A DNA stretch of 64,000 nucleotides, taken from the NCBI GenBank assembly GCA_023436205.1, contig JAEZKC010000002.1:186001-250000 (forward strand), read 5' to 3'. Made by a program: the position numbers and the translations under genes. Within the stretch, counting starts at the first letter, position 1; the number at the start of each line of letters is the position of its first letter. Under the pieces are notes generated by a model. It saw nothing but the letters and a program-made list of their open reading frames with translations, did not search any database and was not told the DNA's origin. This document shows positions 16,809 to 24,828 of the stretch, piece by piece. The DNA is from Fibrobacterota bacterium. Lineage in GTDB: Bacteria; Fibrobacterota; Chitinivibrionia; Chitinivibrionales; Chitinispirillaceae.

Positions 16809-18260
16809 ATGCTTATATCCCCCTCTACAAAGATCGGCGAACTGCTGGACAAATATGATTTCATGCTGGATTTCCTCACTTCTCTCTCCCCCCGCTTCAA
16901 ACTGCTTAAAAACCCCATCGCCCGAAAAACCGTGGGCGGCGTGGCCACTCTGGGACAGGCATCATCACTGGGAGGCATCCCTCTCGATCTGCTCATCGAC
17001 AAGATCGCCTCCGAAATTGAGCGGCGCACCGGCGAAAAGGTGAGCAAAACAAAAGAGGGGCAATCCGAAGTCATCACCGATCCTGCAGTGCGCCAGGAGA
17101 TTCTCAAGGATATAATAAAAGATCTTCACGAGGGGGCAGAAGTTAAGGATGTTAAGGCTCGGTTTCAGGAGCTCATAAAGGGTATCGATGCATCCGAGAT
17201 TTCTGCCATGGAGCAGAAGCTCATGGAAGAGGGGATGCCGGAGAGTGAAATAAAGCGGCTGTGTGATGTGCACGTGCAGGTGTTCAAAGAAACGCTTGAG
17301 GAGAAGGAACCTCCTGAGATGCCCGCAGGTCACCCCATACATACCTTCATGCTGGAAAACCGGGCGTGTGAAGAAATTATAAACAGGCTTGACACAATCA
17401 CAAAGGAGCTTGGCCCCGATCCTGACGAAGCATCGTTTACCAAGAAAAGAGTCGAACTAGAGGATCTCATTTCCAAACTGCAGAAAATCGATCTTCACTT
17501 TCTGCGCAAGGAAAACCAGCTCTTCCCTGCCCTCGAAAAACACGATATCACCGGCCCCACCCAAGTCATGTGGTCCATCGATGATGATATTCGCAAGATG
17601 CTTAAAGATGTCAAGAGGTTAGTGGAGGCAAGCAATGGGTCAAGGGCGGTGGCCAACATCTGTGAAGTCACCACCACTATCCGCGACATGATTTATAAGG
17701 AGGAGCGCATCCTTTTTCCTCTGGCCGCCGAAACGCTCGATACAAATGAATGGATACAGGTGAGAAAGGGCGAAGAGGAGATCGGGTACGCCTGGATCGA
17801 GGCTCCGTCAGAGATGAAGGTGGAGGCCGACCACAGTGCAAAAGTGGTAGATCAGGGTGCAAGCATTAAGCTTGACATGGGATTTCTTTCTGCGGAGCAG
17901 ATAAATTTACTTTTCAAGCATCTTCCGGTGGATATTTCCTTTGTGGATGAAAACGATGAGGTGGCCTACTATTCCGATACCCCGGAGCGCATTTTCCCCC
18001 GAAGTGCAGGTGTGATCGGGCGTAAAGTACAGAAATGCCATCCGCCAAAGAGTGTTCACGTGGTGCAGGAGATCCTCGATGATTTCAAAGCAGGTGTCCG
18101 CAGTGTGGCTGAATTCTGGATTCAGTCCCAGGGGAATTTCATCCATATACGCTATTTTGCAGTGCGCGATGCACTTGGGGCCTACAGGGGATGCATGGAG
18201 GTGGCGCAGGATGTGACGGAGATAAGGAAGCTTGATGGGGAGAAGAGACTGCTGGATTAG
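16809..18260 (+). CDS. DUF1858-DUF438-hemerythrin-PAS protein
   Basis: 483 residues from ATG with AAAGGA upstream. Order of domains: DUF1858 (about 1-65), DUF438 (about 95-165), a hemerythrin HHE domain (about 172-310) with candidate iron ligands His175, His178, His230, Glu235 and Glu299 (HPIHTF, HFLRKENQLFP, KEERILFP), and a C-terminal PAS domain (about 350-480) typical of this DUF438 architecture. No signal peptide, so cytoplasmic. Family members bind O2 or NO at a di-iron site and are linked to redox or nitrosative stress; the exact output is unknown. A decayed copy of its 3' end lies at 20062-20166. Confidence 0.88.
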   Translation: MLISPSTKIGELLDKYDFMLDFLTSLSPRFKLLKNPIARKTVGGVATLGQASSLGGIPLDLLIDKIASEIERRTGEKVSKTKEGQSEVITDPAVRQEILKDIIKDLHEGAEVKDVKARFQELIKGIDASEISAMEQKLMEEGMPESEIKRLCDVHVQVFKETLEEKEPPEMPAGHPIHTFMLENRACEEIINRLDTITKELGPDPDEASFTKKRVELEDLISKLQKIDLHFLRKENQLFPALEKHDITGPTQVMWSIDDDIRKMLKDVKRLVEASNGSRAVANICEVTTTIRDMIYKEERILFPLAAETLDTNEWIQVRKGEEEIGYAWIEAPSEMKVEADHSAKVVDQGASIKLDMGFLSAEQINLLFKHLPVDISFVDENDEVAYYSDTPERIFPRSAGVIGRKVQKCHPPKSVHVVQEILDDFKAGVRSVAEFWIQSQGNFIHIRYFAVRDALGAYRGCMEVAQDVTEIRKLDGEKRLLD

Positions 18261-18408
18261 AGAACAAAAGATGAAATTCACTTTCACACTGCAACTGGCG
18301 CGGGTCGGATACAGATCCGTGCAGCTTATTCATAAAAAATTAAATTACTTCTTCCTTACTGCCTACTTAATAGTTATACTAATAGTGTCAATTTTGCAGT
18401 ACCCTATA

Positions 18409-18431
18409 GAAACCTGCTGATTGCAGGTTTC
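18409..18431 (+). terminator. Hairpin downstream of the DUF438 gene
   Basis: Perfect 9-bp stem GAAACCTGC / GCAGGTTTC with a 5-base loop, followed by AGTATTTG. It lies 149 bp after the stop at 18260, before the next gene. The T-tract is poor, so the terminator call is moderate. The remainder of 18261-18561 shows no gene. Confidence 0.45.
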
Positions 18432-18561
18432 AGTATTTGACTCATTCTCATCCGCGCAGAGTCGCTTCGTTAGGGTATATTAACTAGTTTTAGCTGGGCC
18501 AGTATATCTGAAAATAAACATATTCACGTGTTCACTTCTCTAACCAAACAGGAGGGCGTTA

Positions 18562-19891
18562 ATGAAACCCTTTCAGATTGTTGCATGTCTGTTTTTGCTC
18601 GCTTTTACCTTTACATACTCTGAGGCATCTACTTCGTTTAAGCGCGCTACGATTTCCGAAAGGCTGCTGATTAAACACTCATCGGCCAAAAGCAGCATTC
18701 TTCCCGTTCTGGCAAAAAAAAAGCCTCTCAACTGCAGGCCAGATGATCAAACTTGATAGCATAGTTGAAGCAGGAATTGAAAAAATAGAATACAGATACG
18801 ATGGCGCAGGCCGGGTTACCGAAGAGATCATCTGCGAGTGGCAGAACGATGCATGGGTGAACACTAGGAAAATTGAATTCAGATACAGCGATGAAGGTAT
18901 TATCGACCTGATCATCATTTATTCCTGGGATCAAGGTGATTGGCAGTATTCTGAAAAGGGTTACGTGTTTTTTACAAACGATGAACTGTCCGGAGTCGAG
19001 GTGTACTACTATGAGAATGGGGAATGGATCGAGGATTACAAGGCACAGTGGACTGTTGAGGACAACGAGCGTCTTGAAACCGAATACTCCTGGGATGGAG
19101 AACAGTGGGTGCAGGACGGTGGATACAGGACCGAAATAGTCCTCGACGGAAACGGCAATGTCCTCTCCGAAACCAGCCAGTATATTGAGGCTGGCAGCTG
19201 GGTAAACGAAGGAAAATCCGAATACACGTACGATGCCGCTGGAAACATGCTCACTGAATTATACTACAACTGGGACGGGAGTGCCTGGAGCAAATACTGG
19301 AAATACGGGTATACATATGACAATCAGGGCAGAATGACTGTATATGTAGAGTACGATTTCAGCATCGACCAATGGGTTGAAAGCAATAAAGAGGAATACA
19401 CTTACGATGCCAACGGCAACAGAATATCCACAGTACAATCCGACATGTACGGAGGCTCGTGGGTAGAGAACCGTCGGATAAACACCGAGTATGATCTCAG
19501 TGTGCGGATCGATCAGGTTGTGTATCCGCAGCTTATTTTTGATGAAAGCTTCTACCGGGATCTTGAGGCTAAAAACAAGATAGTACGTCATGATGATTTA
19601 GCATTTTTTTATTCAGATGTCACTTTGACCCCGATCATATCAAAGGAAAAACACTTAACTTCTTCCGGTATAAGCCTTAAAGCTGATCACCTCTCAAGAA
19701 AACTTCAAGTGACGGCGCCCGAGCAGAAAATGAAGCTGACAGTCTACACATTGCAAGGTCGCGCAGCCGTGGTCAGCAGCTTCTTTGGCAGTACCTCCAT
19801 TGACCTCTCCGCACTTCCCGCCGGTCAGTATGTGCTGAGAATGACGCATTCCGGCAATCAGGTACACACATCCAGGCTGCTCCTGAAGTAG
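18562..19891 (+). CDS. Secreted YD-repeat protein with T9SS-like tail, split by a frameshift in an A9 run
   Basis: The gene starts at 18562 (AGGAGGGCGTTA then ATG) with a signal peptide (VACLFLLAFTFTYSEA). The frame stops at 18756, but in the +1 frame a 382-codon ORF runs to 19891. The two join naturally at AAAAAAAAA (18714-18722): one A fewer gives ...VLAKKSLSTAGQMIKLDSIV. The body has repeated Rhs/YD-like units (EYTYDANGNRISTV, YGYTYDNQGRMT) in register with W-containing partners. The last ~70 residues are a T9SS-like sorting domain (KLTVYTLQGRAAV, LPAGQYVLRM). Probably exported to the surface. The shift may be sequencing error, slippage or true inactivation. Confidence 0.7.
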
Positions 19892-19898
19892 TATTTGC

Positions 19899-19929
19899 TT
19901 GTAGACGCCAGTAGCCATGGCGTCTACAA
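19899..19929 (+). terminator. Strong hairpin downstream of the YD-repeat gene
   Basis: Perfect 12-bp stem TTGTAGACGCCA / TGGCGTCTACAA with a 7-base loop, followed by TATTTTA, 7 bp after the stop. The near-symmetry could also serve a gene on the minus strand. Confidence 0.6.
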
Positions 19930-20061
19930 TATTTTAGGAGATTACAATATACCCGCCCACGAGAAGAGCAGCGACTACACGTATCTGTTTTTACCGTACA
20001 GAAAATTCTGACTAAAAAGAAAAAATGTAGAAGTGAGTGTAAAAAATTGATTGCATTATGC

Positions 20062-20166
20062 ATTGCAGTGGGCGATGCACTGGGAGCCTACAGGGGATGC
20101 GTGGAGGTGGCGCAGGATGTGACTGAGATATGGAAGCTTGAGGGGAAGAAAGAGTTGTTGGATTGA
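20062..20166 (+). pseudogene. Relic of a DUF438 gene 3' end
   Basis: The translation IAVGDALGAYRGCVEVAQDV then TEIWKLEGKKELLD and a stop aligns residue by residue with the last 34 residues of the DUF438 protein ending at 18260, with about seven substitutions and at clearly recognisable DNA identity. Only the tail is present. It is the end of a second, lost DUF438 gene or a partial duplication made when the DNA between was inserted. Confidence 0.75.
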
Positions 20167-20211
20167 ATTGTGGGCGGGGATTATTCCGCCCAAACAATCA
20201 TAGCTCTATCA

Positions 20212-22386
20212 TCAATCTGCAACTAGCGGGTATGGAAAATAGGGCCGGCTCCCTATTGGAAATCTCATCAGATAGGTCTGCTGATTATGATTCTCTGATA
20301 TTCCTACGAGAATCATAAGGTTTGATTCCCCTTGAACAGCACACCCTTTAGCACTGAGGATATATTCTTTTTCCCCCCAGTTCTGAACGCATTTTCCCAT
20401 TTGCATTTGTGAAGAAGAAAAATTCTCGTTAAAAAGATTCAATACGTTTCTGCATTCATCGCTGTAAGAAACGGTGAAGACGGCAACTGTGGAATGGTAC
20501 TTATCCCAGAAAACAGGGCTGCCGCTCCAGCTTCCGATTTGGTTTACCGCACCATCTATCCCTATGTTGAAGAACTTGAAGCTACCCGCATTTTCTTTAA
20601 AGCCCAAAACTGCTGAACCATCACTTTCAGGCCATCCAGCGAATGGAATACTGCCTATGACAGAATGAGAATTCTGCATCGTAGATACCTCACCCCCTAA
20701 CCTCAACTGTTTAATCTGCAGACTGTTCATTGAGTTCAAGCCCAATACCAAGGTGGAATCACCCGAAGGGACCGCCATTTCGACAGAATCAACCGGGAGA
20801 GCATAGATTTCAATCAATTCACCTGAGGGGTCAAATGTAGATATTTCTCTTTCATGTACTGCATAGATAGTGCCCTTTTCCGGTGATGTCTGCAGATTGG
20901 AAACGAACTTTACATTTTTGCGCCAAACCTCATTTCCTGTTGTACTAAGCTTTATCAAGACAGAAGAATCTGCAAGTCCGTTTGCATAGGAGCAAAACGA
21001 GGAAATGACACCACCATTGGTTTTCAATACTCCGTGACCATACAACTCGCGGCCAGCTGGGTGTATGACAGGTGCTTCCCAAGTTACTTGCCCCACCGTA
21101 TCAATCATCAGAACGGAAGCATTTTTCCCATTGTTTGAAGAGCTAAGCACGATTGCACCATCCTGCAGCCCTGTCATAATGGTATGACCAGAATAGAAGC
21201 CGGGCTCGCCCAATTTCATAGTCAACACTCCAAGGCCGAAATTCAGAACTTCACTCCAGGGGCCGTACAATGCACTTCTGCTCTGAGCTCTAATCTTCCA
21301 ATAATGAGCACCCGCGGAGAGCGAAGATAAAGTGACCTGTGTATCAGCTGTAGAGATCAGAGCCAGCGTATCTCTGGAATAATAATCCCCCGTTAATAAC
21401 AACTGATAATTCTGTGCACCCGGGACTTTTCGCCAAATGAACAGAACAGAATCTCTCTTTTGAATGGAAGTTCCGCTCTGTGGTACGAGAAGATTCAGAA
21501 GTGACCTGGGCTCAATCAGGTCTATATCTGCCGAAGTGTAGTCCCTCCCTTCCTGACCGGTACGCGACAATATGGAAACCGAGTACCTTGCGGCTCCCGG
21601 TGAAAGAGTGTAGGCTCCAGAATCAATGAAAATAGTGTCACTGACGGTTCCTATAAACACCCTCTCAGCGTAAGGAACCACAGATGATGTTCTGTAAACC
21701 ATATACCTATCGATCAATGGGTAGGTGCTCTTTTCCCATGAAATTACTGCAGTACCGGTAATAGAGTCGAACCGGGTGGAAATGTTACCCACTGAAGGAA
21801 TTCCGGAATAAACCATATCTATAGTATCCGAAAGTTCCAATGAACTATCGGAAACGCAACTGATTTCTTTAAATGTGGGCGTGTAATCGGCAAGAGTACT
21901 TACAAGACGCAACGTATAGTCACCCTGTGCAAGTCCGTTAAGTGTAAATCTCCCCTCGTCATCCACATTGCAATACTTATATGTACCGAGTACTGCGATA
22001 TAGACTGTTCTGGGATCATCGCCCGGCTGCATACGAACGATACCGGAGACACTGCCGTTCTTTTTAAGTACTAATGTATCGGCCTCCCCGCTGTTTTTAT
22101 TAAGGGAGTCACTGAATGCATTCAGGGAATCTCTCTCTGCCCAGATGTTATAGTATCCTTTTCCCACCGAGAAATAACAGACACCATTATTATTAGTATA
22201 TACAACAGTATCCGGAACAAGGCTTGAATCGCCACTTGCAAAAAGCTGAACCTTTACACCCGAAGCAGGAGAAAGATCCGGGTTCAGTATACGGGCACTT
22301 CTGGTACTTGTTTCATCACTCGTACCTGCAATCTGTGTGCACTGCAACAAAAACAATGTCAGTATTGCCATAACGATCTTTTTCAC
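20212..22386 (-). CDS. Lipoprotein of TIGR02147 module 1: carboxypeptidase-regulatory-like, Fn3-like and propeller-like domains
   Basis: 724 residues from GTG at 22386; the start overlaps the upstream TIGR02147 stop as GTGA, with AAAGGAG upstream. The signal ends at a Cys near residue 16 (LFLLQC, an unusual lipobox) and is followed by the signature TQIAGTSDETS shared by module lipoproteins. Residues about 30-180 look like two carboxypeptidase-regulatory-like beta-sandwiches (SASGVKVQLF-type start, GSVSGIVRM, GLAQGDYTLRL). Residues 190-385 resemble two fibronectin-III-like units (ISWEKSTYPLIDRYMVYR; HYWKIRAQSRSALYGPWSE). Residues 390-724 look like a beta-propeller. Likely anchored in the outer membrane as a binding or sensing protein. 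No secreted enzyme follows it on this strand. Confidence 0.78.
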   Translation of the reverse strand: MKKIVMAILTLFLLQCTQIAGTSDETSTRSARILNPDLSPASGVKVQLFASGDSSLVPDTVVYTNNNGVCYFSVGKGYYNIWAERDSLNAFSDSLNKNSGEADTLVLKKNGSVSGIVRMQPGDDPRTVYIAVLGTYKYCNVDDEGRFTLNGLAQGDYTLRLVSTLADYTPTFKEISCVSDSSLELSDTIDMVYSGIPSVGNISTRFDSITGTAVISWEKSTYPLIDRYMVYRTSSVVPYAERVFIGTVSDTIFIDSGAYTLSPGAARYSVSILSRTGQEGRDYTSADIDLIEPRSLLNLLVPQSGTSIQKRDSVLFIWRKVPGAQNYQLLLTGDYYSRDTLALISTADTQVTLSSLSAGAHYWKIRAQSRSALYGPWSEVLNFGLGVLTMKLGEPGFYSGHTIMTGLQDGAIVLSSSNNGKNASVLMIDTVGQVTWEAPVIHPAGRELYGHGVLKTNGGVISSFCSYANGLADSSVLIKLSTTGNEVWRKNVKFVSNLQTSPEKGTIYAVHEREISTFDPSGELIEIYALPVDSVEMAVPSGDSTLVLGLNSMNSLQIKQLRLGGEVSTMQNSHSVIGSIPFAGWPESDGSAVLGFKENAGSFKFFNIGIDGAVNQIGSWSGSPVFWDKYHSTVAVFTVSYSDECRNVLNLFNENFSSSQMQMGKCVQNWGEKEYILSAKGCAVQGESNLMILVGISENHNQQTYLMRFPIGSRPYFPYPLVAD

Positions 22387-23234
22387 TCTGATTCTCCTTT
22401 GTTGGCAGTTGCAAAGACTGCAAGGGTGACGGTGTATACATTTTCTGCGGGCATATCATCTTTAACTGCAAGGGCTCTCAGCTCGGACCTGAACCGCTCC
22501 ACGAGGTTTTCCAGGACCTTAAATCCTGAAGCAGATATACTGACCGTATTAGTGATATATTGACCAGCGTGACAACCATTCTTTTCAACTATTGACCTTT
22601 TAGCCAATTCAAAACACTGCATCTGATACTGCCTGACAAGCTCATCCGTAATGAAATCCGGAGAAGAAAGCGCTTTATCGGTGGGACGATAGAAACCATG
22701 GTCATCAGCAGCAATGAGCCTCAGTTTTAAAAGCAGCTTTATGGAATCTCGCGCCTGGCGCACTGTAATCGCCGGCCGAAGCCTTGCTGCAAGAGAAACA
22801 TAATCATCCGTAAAATCATAAAAATGCAGCATCGCCCTGATAACACTATGGTACCAGACTTTATAATACTCAAACAGATCCTTTTCAAGAATTCTTCTGG
22901 GAGTTCTGTTGAGAGAAATCAGCTGTTCAAAATAGAGCATCCGTTCATCGGGATTCGTGCATTGATTATGCTTGACCAGCATTCGAAAGTAGTTCGCCTC
23001 ATGCCCCTTGAGCGACATGGTATTGACAAACCGTTCCACGAATTCCGGTGTGACCCGCTTTCCTTTTATAACATCGCTGATATAACTGCGGGTGTTGGGC
23101 AAACCCAGCAACCGACTGAATGTGCTCTTACTGAAAGAGGGGTCCGTTTTCTGCCTGGAAACCTGATAATCGGATAGGAATTTCCTGAAATCGTTATAAG
23201 CAAAAATGTCTGGACCACTATTTAATGCACACAC
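22383..23234 (-). CDS. TIGR02147/DUF4423 family regulator, module 1
   Basis: 283 residues from GTG at 23234, with a perfect AAGGAGG nine bases upstream. The N-terminal ~90 residues contain the family's FAYNDFRKFLSDY and an HTH-like region (SFSKSTFSRLLGLPNTRSYI, then SDVIKGKR). The C-terminal DUF4423 part has YKVWYHSVIRAMLHF and ITVRQARDSIKLLLKL. No signal or membrane segment, so cytoplasmic and probably DNA-binding. The family is greatly expanded in Fibrobacter; its function is not established. The stop overlaps the lipoprotein start by four bases, which implies coupled synthesis. Confidence 0.88.
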   Translation of the reverse strand: MCALNSGPDIFAYNDFRKFLSDYQVSRQKTDPSFSKSTFSRLLGLPNTRSYISDVIKGKRVTPEFVERFVNTMSLKGHEANYFRMLVKHNQCTNPDERMLYFEQLISLNRTPRRILEKDLFEYYKVWYHSVIRAMLHFYDFTDDYVSLAARLRPAITVRQARDSIKLLLKLRLIAADDHGFYRPTDKALSSPDFITDELVRQYQMQCFELAKRSIVEKNGCHAGQYITNTVSISASGFKVLENLVERFRSELRALAVKDDMPAENVYTVTLAVFATANKGESE

Positions 23235-23409
23235 TAGAGGATACCTCCTTGGAAAAATCCCAATAGCTGCAGACGTTTCATCAAGAGTATAGAAAGCGGC
23301 AAAGGAAGCGTGAGTGCATATTTTATAGTACAGCAGCAGGTTTCATGAGAGGAACAGGTCTATATGCATAACAATGTTTATTAATAGACCAGCGTTCCGG
23401 GAAGCAGTT

Positions 23410-23838
23410 TTATTTGGGATTCAGCTCCTCGCAAATCTCAGTAAGCAGAATCTCGAAGTAGGCCTCCTTGAGCACGTCGAGGCTATCCTCAATGATGCAG
23501 CTGGAATCGGTCCACAAAACAGGGTGCCCGGAGAGGTCTTTCATAAGGCGCCGGCGAGGCTCATCGGATGTATAGGTAAACACATCGAGATGCTTTGAAA
23601 GATTGTGACTGGTTTTGGGTTTGCTCCAGAGGATTTTGTACTCATGTTTAACACTGTCTAAAAAGGACGGCCCCAGGATCCCGTCCACCAGAAAAGCCCT
23701 TCCGCAGGAAATCAGGGTATCCTTCGTACCGGTTGTGTCAACCGATTCCGGGTTGAGCGGGCCGCAGCCGGTAGATACATACTGAATAGGCAACAAAACA
23801 AGAAGCAGAAGAAACGATCTGGCTATTTTAACCGACAT
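23410..23838 (-). CDS. Small lipoprotein of unknown function
   Basis: The ATG at 23838 is preferred (142 residues) because AAAGGTG lies seven bases before it and it opens a lipoprotein signal (FLLLLVLLPIQYVSTGC, Cys about 25). A longer frame to 24027 has no signal peptide and would run into the degenerate tRNA region. The mature part is ~117 residues, mixed alpha/beta, with Cys near 45 and 112 and 131. No recognised domain. It lies downstream of the tRNA-like region and is transcribed away from it. Confidence 0.65.
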   Translation of the reverse strand: MSVKIARSFLLLLVLLPIQYVSTGCGPLNPESVDTTGTKDTLISCGRAFLVDGILGPSFLDSVKHEYKILWSKPKTSHNLSKHLDVFTYTSDEPRRRLMKDLSGHPVLWTDSSCIIEDSLDVLKEAYFEILLTEICEELNPK

Positions 23839-23977
23839 GAGTTCACCTTTGATTGAAAAAGACAAAATTCCTGATACTGACGCTAAAAAATCCTTTGCAC
23901 AACCTGAATAGTTAATATATATTTTGTTGTCCTGAGTCGCAGTAGCGAAGACAGGATGTTTGAAATTTAAGTTGTAC

Positions 23978-24039
23978 TGGTCGGCTTTCTCAGTCGGCAG
24001 ATTCCCGATGGAATCTGGATTAACCACTGGGTCAGTGAC
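23978..24039 (+). repeat. Degenerate tRNA-Asn copy upstream of the tRNA gene
   Basis: TGGTCGGCTTTCTCAGTCGG matches the 5' part of the tRNA (TGGTCAGTAGCTCAGTCGG), and GATTAACCACTGGGTCAG matches the anticodon 3' arm, but the anticodon-arm 5' half is replaced by a hairpin (AGATTCCCGATGGAATCT). It lacks the T-arm and cannot be a functional tRNA. Confidence 0.6.
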
Positions 24040-24071
24040 CTTAAACTTTGAAATAGATTTTTTGGCTGTAC

Positions 24072-24147
24072 TGGTCAGTAGCTCAGTCGGCAGAGCAAGT
24101 GGCTGTTAACCACTGGGTCGGGGGTTCAAGTCCCTCCTGACCAGCCA
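24072..24147 (+). tRNA. tRNA-Asn (anticodon GTT)
   Basis: Cloverleaf: acceptor TGGTCAG paired with CTGACCA, D-arm GCTC...GAGC, anticodon stem GTGG / CCAC with loop CTGTTAA (anticodon GTT at 24105-24107), T-arm GGGGG-TTCAAGT-CCCTC, discriminator G and an encoded CCA at 24145-24147. It is followed directly by a terminator and flanked by two degenerate copies of itself. Confidence 0.95.
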
Positions 24148-24153
24148 AATTTC

Positions 24154-24188
24154 AAAACCCCTCAGTCTCAAGCAGATCGAGGGGTTTT
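24154..24188 (+). terminator. Terminator downstream of tRNA-Asn
   Basis: 10-bp stem AAAACCCCTC / GAGGGGTTTT with a 15-base loop, ending in TTTTCTTTT. A similar sequence follows the other two copies of the tRNA 3' end (decayed at 24302, intact at 28218). Confidence 0.8.
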
Positions 24189-24204
24189 CTTTTCCATAAA
24201 AATC

Positions 24205-24294
24205 AAGCTCAGTTCGGCAGAGTCCCGATGATTTCGGGATTAACCACCGGGTCGGGGGTTCTGTTCTCCCGATAAAATCGGGACTGACCAGCCA
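24205..24294 (+). repeat. Degenerate tRNA-Asn copy downstream of the tRNA gene
   Basis: Carries AAGCTCAGTTCGGCAGAG, GATTAACCACCGGGTCGGGG and the complete 3' end CTGACCAGCCA, but the anticodon arm and T-arm are interrupted by two hairpins of the form TCCCGAT...ATCGGGA. Followed by a decayed copy of the tRNA terminator (AAAACCCCTCAGTTCTCAAG). Confidence 0.65.
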
Positions 24295-24828
24295 AATATT
24301 TAAAACCCCTCAGTTCTCAAGCAGATAAAGGAATTGTCTTTTTCAGCTAGAGAATCGCCTTTTCCCCATGGCCCCGATGCTTTCCAGATTTTTGAACCAC
24401 CAACTGGTCAAACATCAGAATTTGATTTAAACCATTACTGGGCATCAACTCAGATAACAGCAGTACTAATTTATTTTTCGACATATGACCCAGAAACCTT
24501 CAATGAGATTTCAATTCCAACACGCGATGGGCGTTGAGGAACCATTTTCCCCTTCCGATGGTCCGAATCGAGGAATACATCCCACATTTTTTTCTTTTTT
24601 GCAGTAGTACTATCATGTTTACACTCTACATCCTGTATAGTGAAACCTCAAGATATTCAATGCACGAAAAGTCTACTTTCACCATTGTTTAGAAGATGAA
24701 TAACTCTCATTACAATCTGAACATTTCCCATCCGAGAGCACAAAAAACTTGACATCCTATCAATGAATGATTTATATCCCCTATCAACAATCACCCATTG
24801 ACTATCCTCATATCTTTTGGAAGGGCCT
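24295..24828. other. AT-rich intergenic region
   Basis: No supported gene. Only the decayed terminator copy at its start is recognisable. It forms the left part of the possible island 24148-28210. Confidence 0.45.

Noticed and set aside
24205..24294. Second functional tRNA-Asn
   Set aside because: The anticodon arm and T-arm are interrupted by hairpins; it cannot form a cloverleaf.
24334..24537. 67-codon frame downstream of the tRNA copies
   Set aside because: No ribosome-binding site, composition typical of non-coding DNA, begins in the decayed terminator copy.
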